Shown in pieces: positions 37,758-49,072 of a stretch of DNA of 64,000 nt (position 1 is the stretch's first letter; each line of letters begins with the position of its first letter). The stretch is from Fomes fomentarius. Lineage: Eukaryota > Basidiomycota > Agaricomycetes > Polyporales > Polyporaceae. Position numbers and translations under genes: made by a program. The notes beneath the pieces are model-generated. The model was given only the letters and a program-made list of their open reading frames with translations, made no database searches and was not told where the DNA came from. The stretch covers positions 3,038,001-3,102,000 of the forward strand of contig JABYQN010000004.1 of NCBI GenBank assembly GCA_022606135.1, given 5' to 3'.

Positions 37758-39404
37758 ATGGGGTACGTCACACCCTTTCATACTTTTGGACGTTCCGATG
37801 AGGCTGATCTATCCTACAGGAACGGTACCACTAATTTCTATGCACCAAAACCTCAAACAGTTTCCCTCTACCCTATCCCGCCTGGCGGTGCAGTGCAAGA
37901 CTCGCCGTTCCGTCCCCCAGGTAGTTCTCCGAACTCCTTCGTATCTAATATATACAAGAAGGAGAACAACAATGGTATCAACTATCGCGAGGTCACACGT
38001 ACACCTAGTCCTACACCGTCTGAGACGGTAGCATTATCGGGCAAGACGCGCACCTTCAACTTCAAGAAGTATTTTGATCCGGAGTTCTGGAAGGATAGGA
38101 GGAACGTCAGTGCGTGTGCATTCATAATCCTCATCCCGGATCCCTGCTCAATGCTGACTTCTCTCTCGACAAGTCTCGTTCATCGTGACAATCACGATCA
38201 CCGCTCTTGTGATCACCTTCATAGCAATGCAAGACAAGATCGTGGACGCGATCTCTCCTGCAGCGCAATGGCTTAGAGAGTGAGTATACCCGACCATCAC
38301 TGAGGAGGTCATGTGTTGACCTCTACTGCCGTTCTTCCACAACAGGACGCCGGGTGCGTGGCTCATCCCGATCGCAATCATGATCGTCTTGTCTTTCCCT
38401 CCGGTATGCATATTATTCGTTTCGCGAAGGTCTGAATCAATTATGTGATGATAGCTCGTCGGCCACGAAGTCGTCGCCCTGCTATGCGGAGATGTGTGGG
38501 GACTGGGTATCGGCTTTGGTATCGTCACTGCCGGCACTATCATAGGCGAACTGATCACCTACTAGTAAGACTTCATCTCCTCGTCCGTTGAACTAACGCT
38601 GACAAACGCGGCGTTTCTTGATTCATTAGCACATTCCGCGTAGCGTGCAGGGGTCGCGCTCAGAAGGCGGAGGACAAAAACCTCAGATACGCCTTCCTCT
38701 CCGCGGTCATCCAAGAGGGCGGCTTCAAGATGGCCGTCATGATGCGGTACAGCGCTATCCCCGGGCATAGTAAGTCTCCCCATCCAGTACCAAGACGTCG
38801 CTCTGATTTTGCACGCAATTGCCAGTCACAACTGCGATCTTCGCGGCTGCGGGCATGAACGTGTTAACATTTCTCATTGCAGCAGTCGTCGCGCTGCCAA
38901 AGCAGCTCGTAACTGTTTATCTCGGCTCAGCGGGGTACAGCAATGCACCTGCAGATGAGGACGGAAGTAGGTATCTTCATTCGCTTGTGGTGATGTCTAG
39001 GGCTGACGTCGGGTCATTTCACCATCTCAGACAAGACGGTCTCGAAGGGGACGAGAATCCTTAAGATAGGCATCATAGTCTTCACGATTATCGTGACTAT
39101 GTTCGCGATGCACTACGTGAACGGACAGATCGATAAGGTCAAGGGCCGCGTCATCTACGAACGGAGGAAAAGGCGTCAAGCGAAGCTTGCACCCTTCTCG
39201 GCTTCGGCGTCTGGGGCGGCTCTCGCAGATATAGAAGAAAGCGACAGCACACCGCTGGTTGTGAACGGCGGCGGCGACTCCATGGATCATGCCGCGGTGG
39301 AGGCGGGTCACAACCGTACGCGTACGCCGAGCCATACAGCTCAGCACTATCCACCCTATCCCTCGCAGGCTCAGTTTCCTGCAGCACACCTCAGTACATT
39401 ATGA
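37758..39404 (+). CDS. TVP38/TMEM64-family (VTT domain) membrane protein, paralog 4
   Basis: Exons 37758-37762, 37820-38109, 38174-38279, 38346-38403, 38455-38564, 38630-38769, 38826-38966 and 39031-39404 give 407 residues with no frame problem. The first coding exon is five bases (ATGGG), as in paralog 1. The N-terminus carries NFYAPKPQTVSLYPIPPGG, then EVTRTPSPTPSE. The VTT core: VGHEVVALLCGDVWGLGIG, IVTAGTIIGE, RYSAIPGH, FAAAGMNVLTFLIAA, LPKQLVTVYLG. A final helix (IGIIVFTIIVTMFAMHY) leads to RVIYERRKRRQAKL and a Ser/Pro/His-rich tail. This is the cleanest of the three tandem copies and the best reference for the family's exon structure. Confidence 0.92.
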
Positions 39405-39909
39405 TGACCCGTATGACGGAAGAGGCGTCGACATCCTGACATCGCAAACAGCTCCGAGACGGCCTGGAGGTGCGCCTATCGTGATTTTGTGGTGACATCG
39501 TACGTGGTATCGGTATTGATCAATGATTACTAGGTCCGTGGTCTGCGAAGCATACGCCCTGAGTAGTCCGAGTTTGACTCATACAGGGGTGTAGGGGCAC
39601 TGTGTATTTCTGTATATTTACCGCTTCATCAAATGAACAGCAGCCCATGAACGCCATCTGTGTAGAAAATGGGGGCTCCGGCAGCCGTGTCGAGCCTGAC
39701 TGCTACACAGTGTGTGCTCTACAACACCTCGATTTCAGCCTAGCACCACTGTCTGCCGGCATGTCTTGTATTGACAGATCGACGACTTGAGAGGCAAGGA
39801 AGGATGGGGGATGATGCTCTTCTCTCCCGCGCCCGTTCAACCATGATCTGTGGCACTAAGATGTAGGATGAACACTCGTATGGGACACGTAAGACGGAGA
39901 TGACGCACA
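39405..39909. other. Convergent intergenic region
   Basis: About 0.5 kb between the 3' ends of TVP38-like paralog 4 and BTB paralog 4; nothing recognised. Confidence 0.45.
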
Positions 39910-40978
39910 TTAGTGATCTGCCCATCCCAGGACATCCAGGCCGAAGATGCGAGGAAGGTCCCTCCATACCGACAGCCGTCGCTCGAGATCGTTCTGGCGC
40001 AGCATCTTCACGCAGGCCGGGCAAAGCAACTGCATATGCCCAAACTGCTCGGCACGATACGCAAGGAATTGCGTCAGGGGATGTGTGCCGAGTATTTCCG
40101 GGGTTGATGAGGGAAAGGCTCGTCGTTGGTTCCTAAGAGTAGTGCCGCATAACGGAGGCTTGGAGCAGCCTTGATCTGTATGCACATCGTAGGACAGCAC
40201 GGCAGCTTGAGCGCCGTGTATTTGGAGCGCGATCCGGGAATCCAGGCACCGCTCGAGATCGCCGGGCTCGAGTATCTCGAGAGTTCCGTCGGATCGCTCC
40301 GTCCCATGTAGGATTTGGCTCGTTTTGAGACGACAGCAAGCGTAGAAGGCGGTAGGGAGCATCTCGGGTTGGTCCACACGACGGAAGAGGTTGAACGCCT
40401 CCAATGCGTCACATGGTTTCAGCTCTATCCCGCCATGACTGATACCCTGGTGTTTGTCCCAGATCTCGAACTTAGACGTATAGATTGTCTTCAGCCTCCT
40501 AATGGACTCTTCGAGGATGAAGTCCAGCTGGTACTTGTGGGCGAGGCGTGCTAGGGAGGCGAGCACGGAGAATTGTACTGGCTTGTCGGGATGCATGTAG
40601 CTATCAGCGTCATGATATCCGGTGAGCATTTCACCTAACAAGTGCAACGCTTCAAGCGACGTACCTCATTCCATCATATATTGCACATAACAACCGTCTA
40701 AAGTCACAGGATGTGTCTGTGACATGCACGGCTGGACACCCTTCCATTGAGTCGGGGATGCCTGGTTCTGAGGTTGATGAATACGGTATACCGAACAGCT
40801 CTCTGAAGACGACAGAATGTCGAGAGAGAACACCGCGATGGAAACGAAATGCGGTCTGCTGGGCGATAACGATGATGTTCCCATCGTCAAACCATATCTC
40901 CGAGTCGCGGATGATAGAGGCTGTACTGCCAGTATTGGTAGGTGAAGAGTCGGAAGGCGGCTTTGTTGCCTGGGCCAT
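39910..40978 (-). CDS. BTB/POZ-domain protein (BTB paralog 4, intact)
   Basis: Exons 40978-40665 and 40600-39910 give 334 residues, joined by the family's phase-2 intron (MSYMHPDKP at the junction). The start is MAQATKPPSDSSPTNTGS, then the BTB domain: EIWFDDGNIIVIAQQTAFRF, HRGVLSRHSVVFRELFGIP, DFRRLLCAIYDGM. Exon 2 gives ARLAHKYQLDFILEESIRRL, KPCDALEAFNLFRRVDQPEM, LPTAFYACCRLK, then a C-terminal Cys-containing part ending LCPACVKMLRQNDLERR and LPRIFGLDVLGWADH. Along with paralog 5 it defines the intact pattern used to judge the broken copies. Partner and role unknown. Confidence 0.87.
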
Positions 40979-41154
40979 TTCAATGAGTCGACGAGGATAC
41001 GCCGCGATGAGCCAAGCTTGAACTAAAGACAGTATGTGCGGTTCTATGAGTATCTCAATTCGCTTTACCCAGATTGGCTAGTCGAACATAAGCAAAGTGG
41101 CGAAGTTCACTCACGGCTTGAGCTTGAAGCTTGACGTTGTAGAGTATCAGTAGG

Positions 41155-41798
41155 GTGGATGCATCCTAGGAGGCACCGCCCGAAGGATGCATCCGCATGC
41201 CCTTAGCGCCTTTGGCACAGCCACGAAGTGCTCGGACACGTGTTCTGTGAGGGGGACCACCGTCCCGTCGCCACTCTCTCTTCCCCACTTCTACATGCTA
41301 ACGGACCATCGAAATCGCGATATTTTACGCCGTTGAAACCACTGAGAGTTTTCCGACACCTTAGGCATCATGCATCATGATCTACGACCAACCGCGACCC
41401 TCCGACTCAATGGGTCAGATCAGCTCGTGAGCCCCTATCTTGGTCAATCTCATTTCGAATTAGGGTCATGCAGATCAGGCAGCAAGGTGTAGGGTATGAT
41501 GCTGAGTGAAGCATGGATCATATTTTCTTCTATCATGGTCTCGCCGTTGGTTACCTCAGAACACGTTCACCTTGAGATTTTGTGAGAACTCGTATGCCTC
41601 TCGTTCATATTGCATTTGTATCACTCTATACCAAGGATATGCATCACTCTCTGTGATCCATATCTGTGTTTTCTACCTATTCACTATCTGCTGTCCAATC
41701 ATTACACTGTTTCTACTCGACACACTGTTTATATAGATTGATACCGTCCTCAGATGCATCTTTCAGGCAGTGTGGTATGGTGTTAAGATGCATCCACT
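41155..41798. repeat. Cluster of GATGCATC palindromes with inverted ends
   Basis: GATGCATC, a perfect 8-bp palindrome, occurs four times: within GTGGATGCATCC at 41155-41166, GGATGCATCC at 41185-41194, 41753-41760, and GATGCATCCAC at 41788-41798. The outermost copies read GTGGATGCATC in opposite directions. The stretch lies between BTB paralogs 4 and 5. It could be a small non-autonomous element or a set of protein-binding sites. Confidence 0.4.
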
Positions 41799-41992
41799 GT
41801 ACTGAGCCTGCTCGGAAGTTGTATGCAATGGAGTGATGGTGACCGCAGTGATGCGACTTAGTAAGACCGCGACTTTACGGAACGAAATTCAAGCGACAAG
41901 CGCGAGACGGAACGACTCTCACTGACAACCTCAGAAGGTCGGTCCGAAGAAAGCTCATGCACCATGACTGTGCATTCTGTACAGTAATTACG

Positions 41993-43014
41993 CTACAGGT
42001 CACCTGGCCACCCATCGACGTCAAGGTTCATAATCTCTGGGAGCTGCCACCATACTCGCTGACGAAGCGCGAAGTGGTACCCTTTCAGCATGTCCGCGCA
42101 TCCTCTGCATATGACGCCATCCTCCGCGAGGTCTTCTGCAACCTCCGAGAAGTGCTTGCTTAGAGGTTCGGCGTCCAGCAATGTTGGGTAGTCGGTGACA
42201 GCAGCACGCGCACGGGATTGCAGCGTGGCGCTGCGAGCCGCGGTCGAAGGACATATGCAAGACGATGGGGGTTGGGCGTCGAAGAACCGGGCAGCGATCT
42301 GAGCGTCGTACTTGACAAGCTGTATTCTCGTTTGCATGCAGCGCTCAAGATCAGCCGAACCGAGCTTTTCGACTGTTCCATCTGCACGTGCGGATCCGGA
42401 GAGGAGCTCGCTGACGCTGAGCCGTCCACAAGCATAGAGAGCCGTTGGGAGCATCTCGGTTCTTCCGATTACGCGGAAGAGGTTGAATGCCTCGACTGCA
42501 TTTCCGGGATGCACCGTCAGGTTTGAGGTGCTCAGACCCTGATGTTGTTGCCAGATGGAGAAGTCGGTGGTGAAGATGGTCTTCAGTCGGCGGATACACT
42601 CATCGTATATCGCATCGAGCTGATACTTGTGACTCATGCGAGTCAAGGACGCAAGCACGGAAAACTCCACGGCTCCCGTAGGCGCGAAGTAGCTGATATG
42701 AGGTTCCGTTAGCCCCTTATTGCGCTTCGGACATGTTCAACTTACTGAACTCCGTCATAGATAGCACGAAGGAGATGCTTGAAGTCGTAGGCGGTATCCG
42801 GGACATGGACGATGGAGATACCGTCGAGCGTATCCACCACGTCCCTGGAGGTTGGCTGTGGAAGACTGAACAATCCACAGAACACGTCAGAGTGTCTGGA
42901 GAGGGCCCCCCTGTGGAAGCGGAACGCTCGTTCTTGTGCGATAACGATGACATTTCCGTCCTCAAACCATAGGTCTTCGTCTAGTTGTACATTGCCGCCT
43001 AGTTTGATGCTCAT
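41993..43014 (-). CDS. BTB/POZ-domain protein (BTB paralog 5, intact)
   Basis: Exons 43014-42746 and 42692-41993 give 322 residues with matching phase. An in-frame ATG at 43119 would add 35 residues with no family similarity, so MSIKLGGNVQLDEDLW at 43014 is chosen. BTB domain: LWFEDGNVIVIAQERAFRFH, GALSRHSDVFCGLFSLP, DFKHLLRAIYDGV. Exon 2: TRMSHKYQLDAIYDECIRRL, GNAVEAFNLFRVIGRTEM, LPTALYACGRLS, then a Cys pair (CRGCADMLKGYHFALRQRVW) and LDVDGWPGDL. It is closest in pattern to paralog 4, its direct neighbour, which fits local tandem duplication. Confidence 0.87.
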
Positions 43015-43724
43015 AGGTGCGTCGTAGAGCAAGGTCGCCGACAACAGGGAATGATGAGTTACGCGGTATGGCATAGAACGGTTCTTGGCGGTGTCAGATG
43101 TCGCTGGCAAAAGGCTCAAATCAATGTCTGGAATGACTACATGTGAGTGACGGACGACTCACCTTGAAGGAATGGTGTTGATCATCTAGGTTGTTGGAAG
43201 TGGTACAAACGGCTTAAGTGATATAATGTTAGGGGGACCCATTAGTCAAGGATGGAGTTTGCGCGATCAGATTCATAGCCTAGTGGATTTGCCGGTGCCG
43301 TTCCAATCGGGCCGGGCGGGTTTGCAACGAGAAATCCGACTCACCTTACCCTTCGCCCCGTGTTTTTGTAGATGTGTGAAACAAAAATGGTTTCGAACAT
43401 ACAAGTATGCGATCACAACAATCACGAGAATCGAATAGGCAAGGTATCACGCAAAAGAATGGACTACAACCCGCCCCTAAGGCCGCGGACCAGATGAGGC
43501 GCTCATACTATTTCAGCTACTATTCAGGGATTCCGATCCCCGAGGCCCATCCGCGCAGTTGCGACATAGCTCCTCGCCCTCTTCCGTATCGTCCACACAT
43601 GATGCAAGGTAGGGGTCCATGGGATCGTAATGAACCAATTCCGAGAACTCCACAGCCGTTCTCCAGATCGTGATGCGGGATTGACAGGCCGGCGGGGTTT
43701 GACAGGATGGCTCGACGCAGCACT
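43015..43724. other. Intergenic region
   Basis: About 0.7 kb. A few residues resembling a BTB C-terminal Cys region can be read downstream of the truncated paralog 6, but no coherent exon. Confidence 0.35.
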
Positions 43725-44463
43725 TTATAGGAGTAATTGGGAGACCTCCATCGCCTGGTGGACGAGATGACGTTGAACCTCAAGACAGAGGATGAGATTG
43801 TCCGGAGAGAGTGCCTCTAGTGTCCCATCCACTCGGGGGCTTCCTGACACAAGAACGCGTGGTTGTAGCTGACAACAGGCGTAGACAGCTGCAGGGTTCA
43901 CCTCGTTCCTTCCGAGTAGCCGGAAGAGCTTCAATTGCCCTTGATATGGCGTTCTTGCAGAACACGATTCGATGCAGGTCCCGGTCATCGAGATTCGTGG
44001 GGTAAAAGCTTTTCATCCTGCATATTGCTGCATCGAGAAGTTCATCAACCTGGTAGTTGTGACTCAGACGTGCCATGGTCATAAGAGAAGATAGGGAGAT
44101 GATCCGCTGAGGAAGAAGGTAGCTGTGGAATAAAAACATGGAAAGGAACGGGATTATGCGAATTGATACCACTCACTTGACGCCACCATACATGGCGAGG
44201 ACGAGTACCCGGAAATCATGGCTAGTGTCAGAGACATGCACTACCGTGCATCCATCCATCAACTCCTCTTGTCCAGCGACTGCTGGTTGCGGAACACAGA
44301 ACAAGTCTCTGAACACGTCGGAATAGCGAGAGAGAACACTTTTGTGGAAACGAAAAGCGGTGTTATTCGCGACTACGACGATGTTCCCACCTTCGAACCA
44401 TACTTGAGAATCGCGATGGATGGAAGTGAGAGGGTTCTCGGCGGATCCAGCGACGTGATCCAT
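43725..44463 (-). pseudogene. Truncated, frameshifted BTB/POZ gene (BTB paralog 6)
   Basis: Exon 1, 44463-44177, is clean: MDHVAGSAENPLTSIHRDSQ, VWFEGGNIVVVANNTAFRFH, SVLSRYSDVFRDLFCVP, ending AMYGGVK with the usual phase-2 donor. Exon 2 starts at 44122 (YLLPQRIISLSSLMTMARL, SHNYQVDELLDAAICRMKS). In the conserved AIEALxLFRLLGR segment (about 43920-43940) bases are missing and the frame changes to KLFRLLGRNEVNPAAVYACC. It then stops at 43725 about 110 residues before the normal family end. Internal deletion plus early stop support a pseudogene. Confidence 0.75.
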
Positions 44464-44518
44464 GACTATCTCTCGGCGCGAGTCCCTGTTAGTGTGCGAG
44501 ATGCCAGGCGGTAAAAGG

Positions 44519-45110
44519 TCAGTACTTCAGTAATGGCCGTATAGCAGCTCTATCATCTGTATTCATACGACGGAGTGCCTCGTCAAGAACGCTGCCTACT
44601 TCATATTTGTGAGCCATGCGAGGGAGAGCGGCGAGGAAGGCTTGAAGTTACTGCAGATGGTGTCTTAAGAGCGTGAGCAGTCCAAGTTTGCGCCTGGTCG
44701 AAGATATGGCTCACTTTAGAGCCTTGTTTGCAGGCATAGTACGCAATGAGAAGGGCATGGCAAGAGTAGGTCCTGCTTTACTGACCGCATGAGGTGAGTG
44801 GTCAGTCCCTCCGATTCGTACTGGAACAACGATGGTACTCACTTGACTCCGCCATCGTGCATGACTAGGACGAGCTGCTTGAGGTCGTATGCGATATCTG
44901 GAACGCGGAGCACCGGACAGTCGTCCAATACTTCTCTCACATCCGCAGGTTTGGCTGCGTATTCGGCGCGGAAACGCTGGAGCGCGGTGGCACAGACGGT
45001 CGAGTGGCGCGAGAGGACGAGTTCGTGGACGCGGAAGGTTGTATTTCCGGCAGCCAAGACTATGTCGCCGTCAAGGGAATACAGGGCAGTGTCACACTCT
45101 AAGTAGTCTG
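44519..45110 (-). pseudogene. Truncated BTB/POZ remnant (BTB paralog 7)
   Basis: Exon-1 remnant at about 45110-44839: LECDTALYSLDGDIVLAAG, NTTFRVHELVLSRHSTVC, then DIAYDLKQLVLVMHDGGVK and a GTGAGT donor, but no clean start codon. A second piece at about 44645-44519 reads LAALPRMAHKYEVGSVLDEA and LRRMNTDDRAAI before a TGA; the rest of the gene is gone and paralog 6 begins about 55 bp further on. This looks like an unequal-crossover remnant. Confidence 0.65.
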
Positions 45111-45495
45111 CATGCTGTGTGGGGTCTGAGACGGCGTCATGGGCGGCACCGGCGGTTGTGTCATGGTCTGCGAGATGGACAAACGTGTGAGAGAGCGAAC
45201 TGATTGAAGAGGGGATGCCCGTGCACCTCTACATAGATGAGGAGTCAGAGTGCCTTTGAATAGCGGTGAGTCGTGCGATGCAACAATAACGAACCTTTGT
45301 GCCTTTTGGCATCTGAATGAAAATCAGCGCCATGAGGACATGCCATGGGTCCTTTCCCCACAACAAACACATAATCTACGTCAGGTAAAGCAAGGAGCCA
45401 CCTCATCTGCAACGCCGGGAATCTATTCAGACCATGTCTCCCAAAAGCTCCGTTTCTTCGCGAGCTCCTGCCCAATTGCAGAGCCCTGAGTCCGG

Positions 45496-45651
45496 TCACA
45501 CGAACGAGGATGAGTGTCGAGATAAGAGTGATTTGTGGACGCGAAATGCGATCCAGCTTGCTACGAGGATGGCATTCCCGCCTGAGAATAACTTCAACCA
45601 GAGTTCGCGGTTTTGGGATTCTGCGACGTTCACCCCGTCATTGTTTGGCAT
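45496..45651 (-). pseudogene. N-terminal BTB fragment (BTB paralog 8)
   Basis: Starting at MPNNDGVNVAESQNRELWLK, it contains GGNAILVASWIAFRVH and SLLSRHSSSFV before an early stop, exactly where intact copies continue with the LF/MF of the BTB core. Only the first BTB helix-strand block survives. It is the outermost member of the minus-strand array. Confidence 0.6.
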
Positions 45652-45684
45652 ACTGATGAATTTAAAATAATGCTTCACTGTCAA

Positions 45685-45755
45685 TCCGATATGGTGTAGT
45701 GGCTAACATTATCGCCTCTCACGCGATAGCCCGGGGTTCGATTCCCCGTGTCGGA
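45685..45755 (+). tRNA. tRNA-Glu (anticodon CTC)
   Basis: A 71-base cloverleaf without intron. The acceptor stem TCCGATA pairs with TGTCGGA, including one G-T pair. The anticodon stem is ATCGC/GCGAT with loop CTCTCAC, giving CTC (reads GAG). The T arm CGGGGTTCGATTCCCCG is canonical, and GGTGTAGTGGCTAAC contains the A and B box features. No encoded CCA, as expected in a eukaryote. It marks the right edge of the BTB array. Confidence 0.95.
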
Positions 45756-45858
45756 ATGTTTTGGTTGCATGTCCTTCCCAAGCGCTTAATGGATTGAGAG
45801 AAAGCGCATTGTAGCCGTATATATATCGGACTCGCTGCTGCTCTCTCGTTGCACGACG

Positions 45859-46380
45859 ATGACTATCCTTTCAATGCTGCCCAGCACATCCCGTGCGGCA
45901 CTTACCTGCACGGCCCTACCAACTACATCCCTCTCTCCCGTATCATCTCTCGTACACCAAACCCGCGCCGTGTCATCATCACCCTACGGCCGGACACATG
46001 TCTGGAAACGTCGCCCGAAAAAGCTTCCGAGTCCCATGGTGCCCGTCTTCCCTCAGCGACTCGTGCGCGTCGACGGCTCGACGGTCATTCACTACACGAC
46101 GTCCCCGCGGTCTGTGATCAAGCTCACGAGGGACACGACGAACAACCCGCTCTGGAACGCGGCGCGCTTCGTCGGCATGGACGAGGAGGAGGACGAGGTC
46201 ACTGGACGTATGGGCCGCTTCAGCAGGCGGTTCGGTGATCTGGGCGGGCTCGGGCAGGGAGGAGGGGCGACTCGGGGTGGGCAGCAGGACTCGATGGAGT
46301 GGATGGACCAGGCGAGTACGGCGGAGGAGCCCAAGTCGCCGTCGGAGGGCAAGGCTAAGGGCAAGGGCAAGTCTAAGTGA
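45859..46380 (+). CDS. MRPL36: Mitochondrial large-subunit ribosomal protein bL31m-like
   Basis: Single-exon gene of 173 residues starting at the ATG at 45859. The N-terminus lacks acid residues and is rich in Ser, Thr, Arg and Ala (MTILSMLPSTSRAALTCTAL), as expected for a mitochondrial targeting sequence. The core PQRLVRVDGSTVIHYTTSPR followed by SVIKLTRDTTNNPLWNAARF matches the fungal mitoribosomal L31/MRPL36 family. An acidic stretch (GMDEEEDEVTGRMGRFSRRF) and a Gly- and Lys-rich C-terminus (KAKGKGKSK) follow. The family name comes from recall of the conserved DGSx(n)TTSPR/NNPLWN pattern; a search would settle the exact subunit. Confidence 0.78.
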   Translation: MTILSMLPSTSRAALTCTALPTTSLSPVSSLVHQTRAVSSSPYGRTHVWKRRPKKLPSPMVPVFPQRLVRVDGSTVIHYTTSPRSVIKLTRDTTNNPLWNAARFVGMDEEEDEVTGRMGRFSRRFGDLGGLGQGGGATRGGQQDSMEWMDQASTAEEPKSPSEGKAKGKGKSK

Positions 46381-49072
46381 GGACTGGTGACGGGCTCCTT
46401 GCGTCGATAAGAGTATCATAGTGGTGCGTGCTGTTGTTGCTATCTGCTGGCGAGCGTTCTGACCGTGTCTTTTGTGCTAGCTTTTACTCTAATTTCTTCA
46501 TTGCTGGTCTGCGCTGGCCACATACATTTCGGCGCTGACTTATAGAAGCGATTGTCCCTCGTCGATGCTCATTGCATACGCTTCACTGCACTGCTCCTTT
46601 ACCGTCTGACCTTGCATGCGACAGGTTGCTGACTCGGTACGTCCTGTCTCCTGCCATTCATCCCCCATTCTCTATGCCTCCAACTTCAAGGCTCGTGGAC
46701 TACAAGAGGCGAGATGCAAGATGCGAGACGGCGAGAGAAACCCTCCACGACCCAATTGCGACCAAGTGCCCATAGTTAACGCCTCTCAGACGAGGACGCA
46801 TGCGTAGATGACTTGGGTGCAATGCCCTCGCCAGTCTACCGGGTAGCACCCAGAGTCAGAAAGCCGTCCACGCAGGCCCCTAGCTCTTCGTCGCACAGTG
46901 CGTTCGCAGACCGTGCTCATACCAGAGAGGCTCGTTTGCTGCATATGCGGACCATGTTCCACTGACGTTCCTCTGCTCACATCGAGTCCCACCGTACACT
47001 GGGCGGAGCTGCCCGCGCCGACTACTGTAGCAGGTATGCTGGTGCAAGCACCCACTCTGTCAAGATCAGCAGCCACCGCGCGGGGGAATTACGTCCGCCT
47101 ACTTCATATTCTGGTTAGGTCCTTGGGTCCATCCATCGCACACGTGTCTTGCATACTTGCGCAGGAGCTGCGGGTCGACGGTCTCGAATGGTAGACATAT
47201 CGGACAAATGGTGCTTCTTCGTGAATCGCGCGACGAACGACGCGGTGCAAGGACGACCGCACGATTGGCAGTGTCCTCGCCCGTCGCAGACGAGTCGACT
47301 CCGTGGTTGCGGCCGCCAAATTCGCTCCCTCCAGTGTGGTGTGAAACCTTTGCCGATTTACATTCGACAGAGGGAGGCGAGGTCAAGCACCTAGTAGTGA
47401 GGACGATGACAGAATGAAGTCTTTCAATCGGGTTTGTGACGCGGACTGCTTAACTTGAGACACTGCTCGCAGTAAGTATCTGGAAAGGTTGCGTCGTATC
47501 AAGTACTTACTCGTGGCCTGGCAGGGTGGTACGCTTTCCGAGGCGGAACAAATCTTCGAAAGGTTACACATGGACGATGATCAAAGGATCAAGTAAATCC
47601 GGACGTGCGAGGATCCGGATTAGCCTGGATCGACGGTGAAGCAGATTGGCGGAAGACGCGTGTTGAGTCTTGACGTAGCGAAGGAGGGAGGATTCAACAA
47701 GGAAGTCTGGACTCGCACGTTCCATCACGCGCTGGCGGTCGCTCATCACATCTGGTCGCAGCAGGTGAGTAGGGCCGTTGACTTGTATGGCAACACCGCT
47801 AATAACATGTTAAGATGGATAGATGGCTTGGCTTTGGCGGCTTGTTGCGATCGTTATGTTTGATCTCGCACGCACGAGGCGAGCTTCGAGGTGCAGCGTT
47901 GAAGTTGAGAACATAGAAAGTCGTGAGTTCTCGATCCCTGAAGCTTGATGCATGATACTGAGAGCTCGAGGCTGGGAGCTATGAAGTTTCGTTTTGCAGG
48001 ACCTGAACAGTTACAGATCACATGCACAGCATGATCGACGTGTCCTTGCGGACGCTGTGCCGCCATCAGCATTTGTTGACGAGCGGATCAAGTGCTTTTC
48101 ATGTTGGCTTCCGTCGCTCAACCAAAAGCGCACGTTGTCGAACCCTCGAAAGTCAACATGGCCTGAGCTGTTTACTCGGGATACAGTAACGATAACGCCA
48201 GGACAATCAGTGTGGAAACTCAAGTGCGTAAGTACATGCTTCCGCGACTGCTAGCCAGTAGGAGGATCAATCACTCACCGCCACTCCTGTGGCTGGAACC
48301 TATTACGTTGCTGTCAGCGGTCGGCTTGGAAGGCATGCGAAAGCTCGAGCAGAAGGCATCGAAGTCGAAGAGTTTACGGTTAAGATTTAGGGGCCAGGAT
48401 GCCGAGACGGACACACGATTGAGATTTGTCTGTTCGCTTCGGCACAATGTCTATGCGGTCGTCGAGGACTTTGCTGGACCGCGTGGAATCTGGATGCTTG
48501 ACGTCGCGGCCACAAGGTCACAGGTGGGCTTCTGTGCGCGCGCGTGCAGCACGGCATCGGGCTTGGGATGGTCCTGGGCGGTGCGCCCGACGCCGCGTTC
48601 AGCAATTCTCCGTTCTTCCTTGCAAGTATGGAACGCTGAAAGGACCTGAAGCGACGCAAGAAAGAACGTCAAACGCAGGGGATTCGCAGCCGAGTGCAAG
48701 AACTTAGTAAGTGCGATGGTGATTTGAAGGCGGTGAACTGATGTCCACGCTGAGATGCGGTCTCGATGACAACGAACGAGGTCAATCGGGGATCTGCTGT
48801 TCCTGGGCGCTCGCATTGCCAAATGAAGATGGGCGCTGGTTGTGGTATAAAGGGAGTGGGCTGATGAACGTTGGCGAGCATTCTCTTTCTCTTTTCCCTC
48901 CTTTGACAGCTGGAGCAATCGTCTCGTCTCTTTTACGCCGGGCGTATCCTTGTCTTCTCGTGAGCTTGACGCTTAACGCAGTAGCACGCCCCTCCCTCCC
49001 TCGTTCTTGAGATCGACTTTATTGGACCTTGTCCGCACGCTCATTAGCACTTCCCCTTACACGAATCTCATC
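46381..49072. other. Intergenic region with the secreted-protein promoter
   Basis: About 2.7 kb in which short frames show no domain or consistent exon chain. A TATAAA at 48846-48851 lies 222 bp upstream of the secreted-protein start codon and is the best promoter candidate. Confidence 0.45.
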
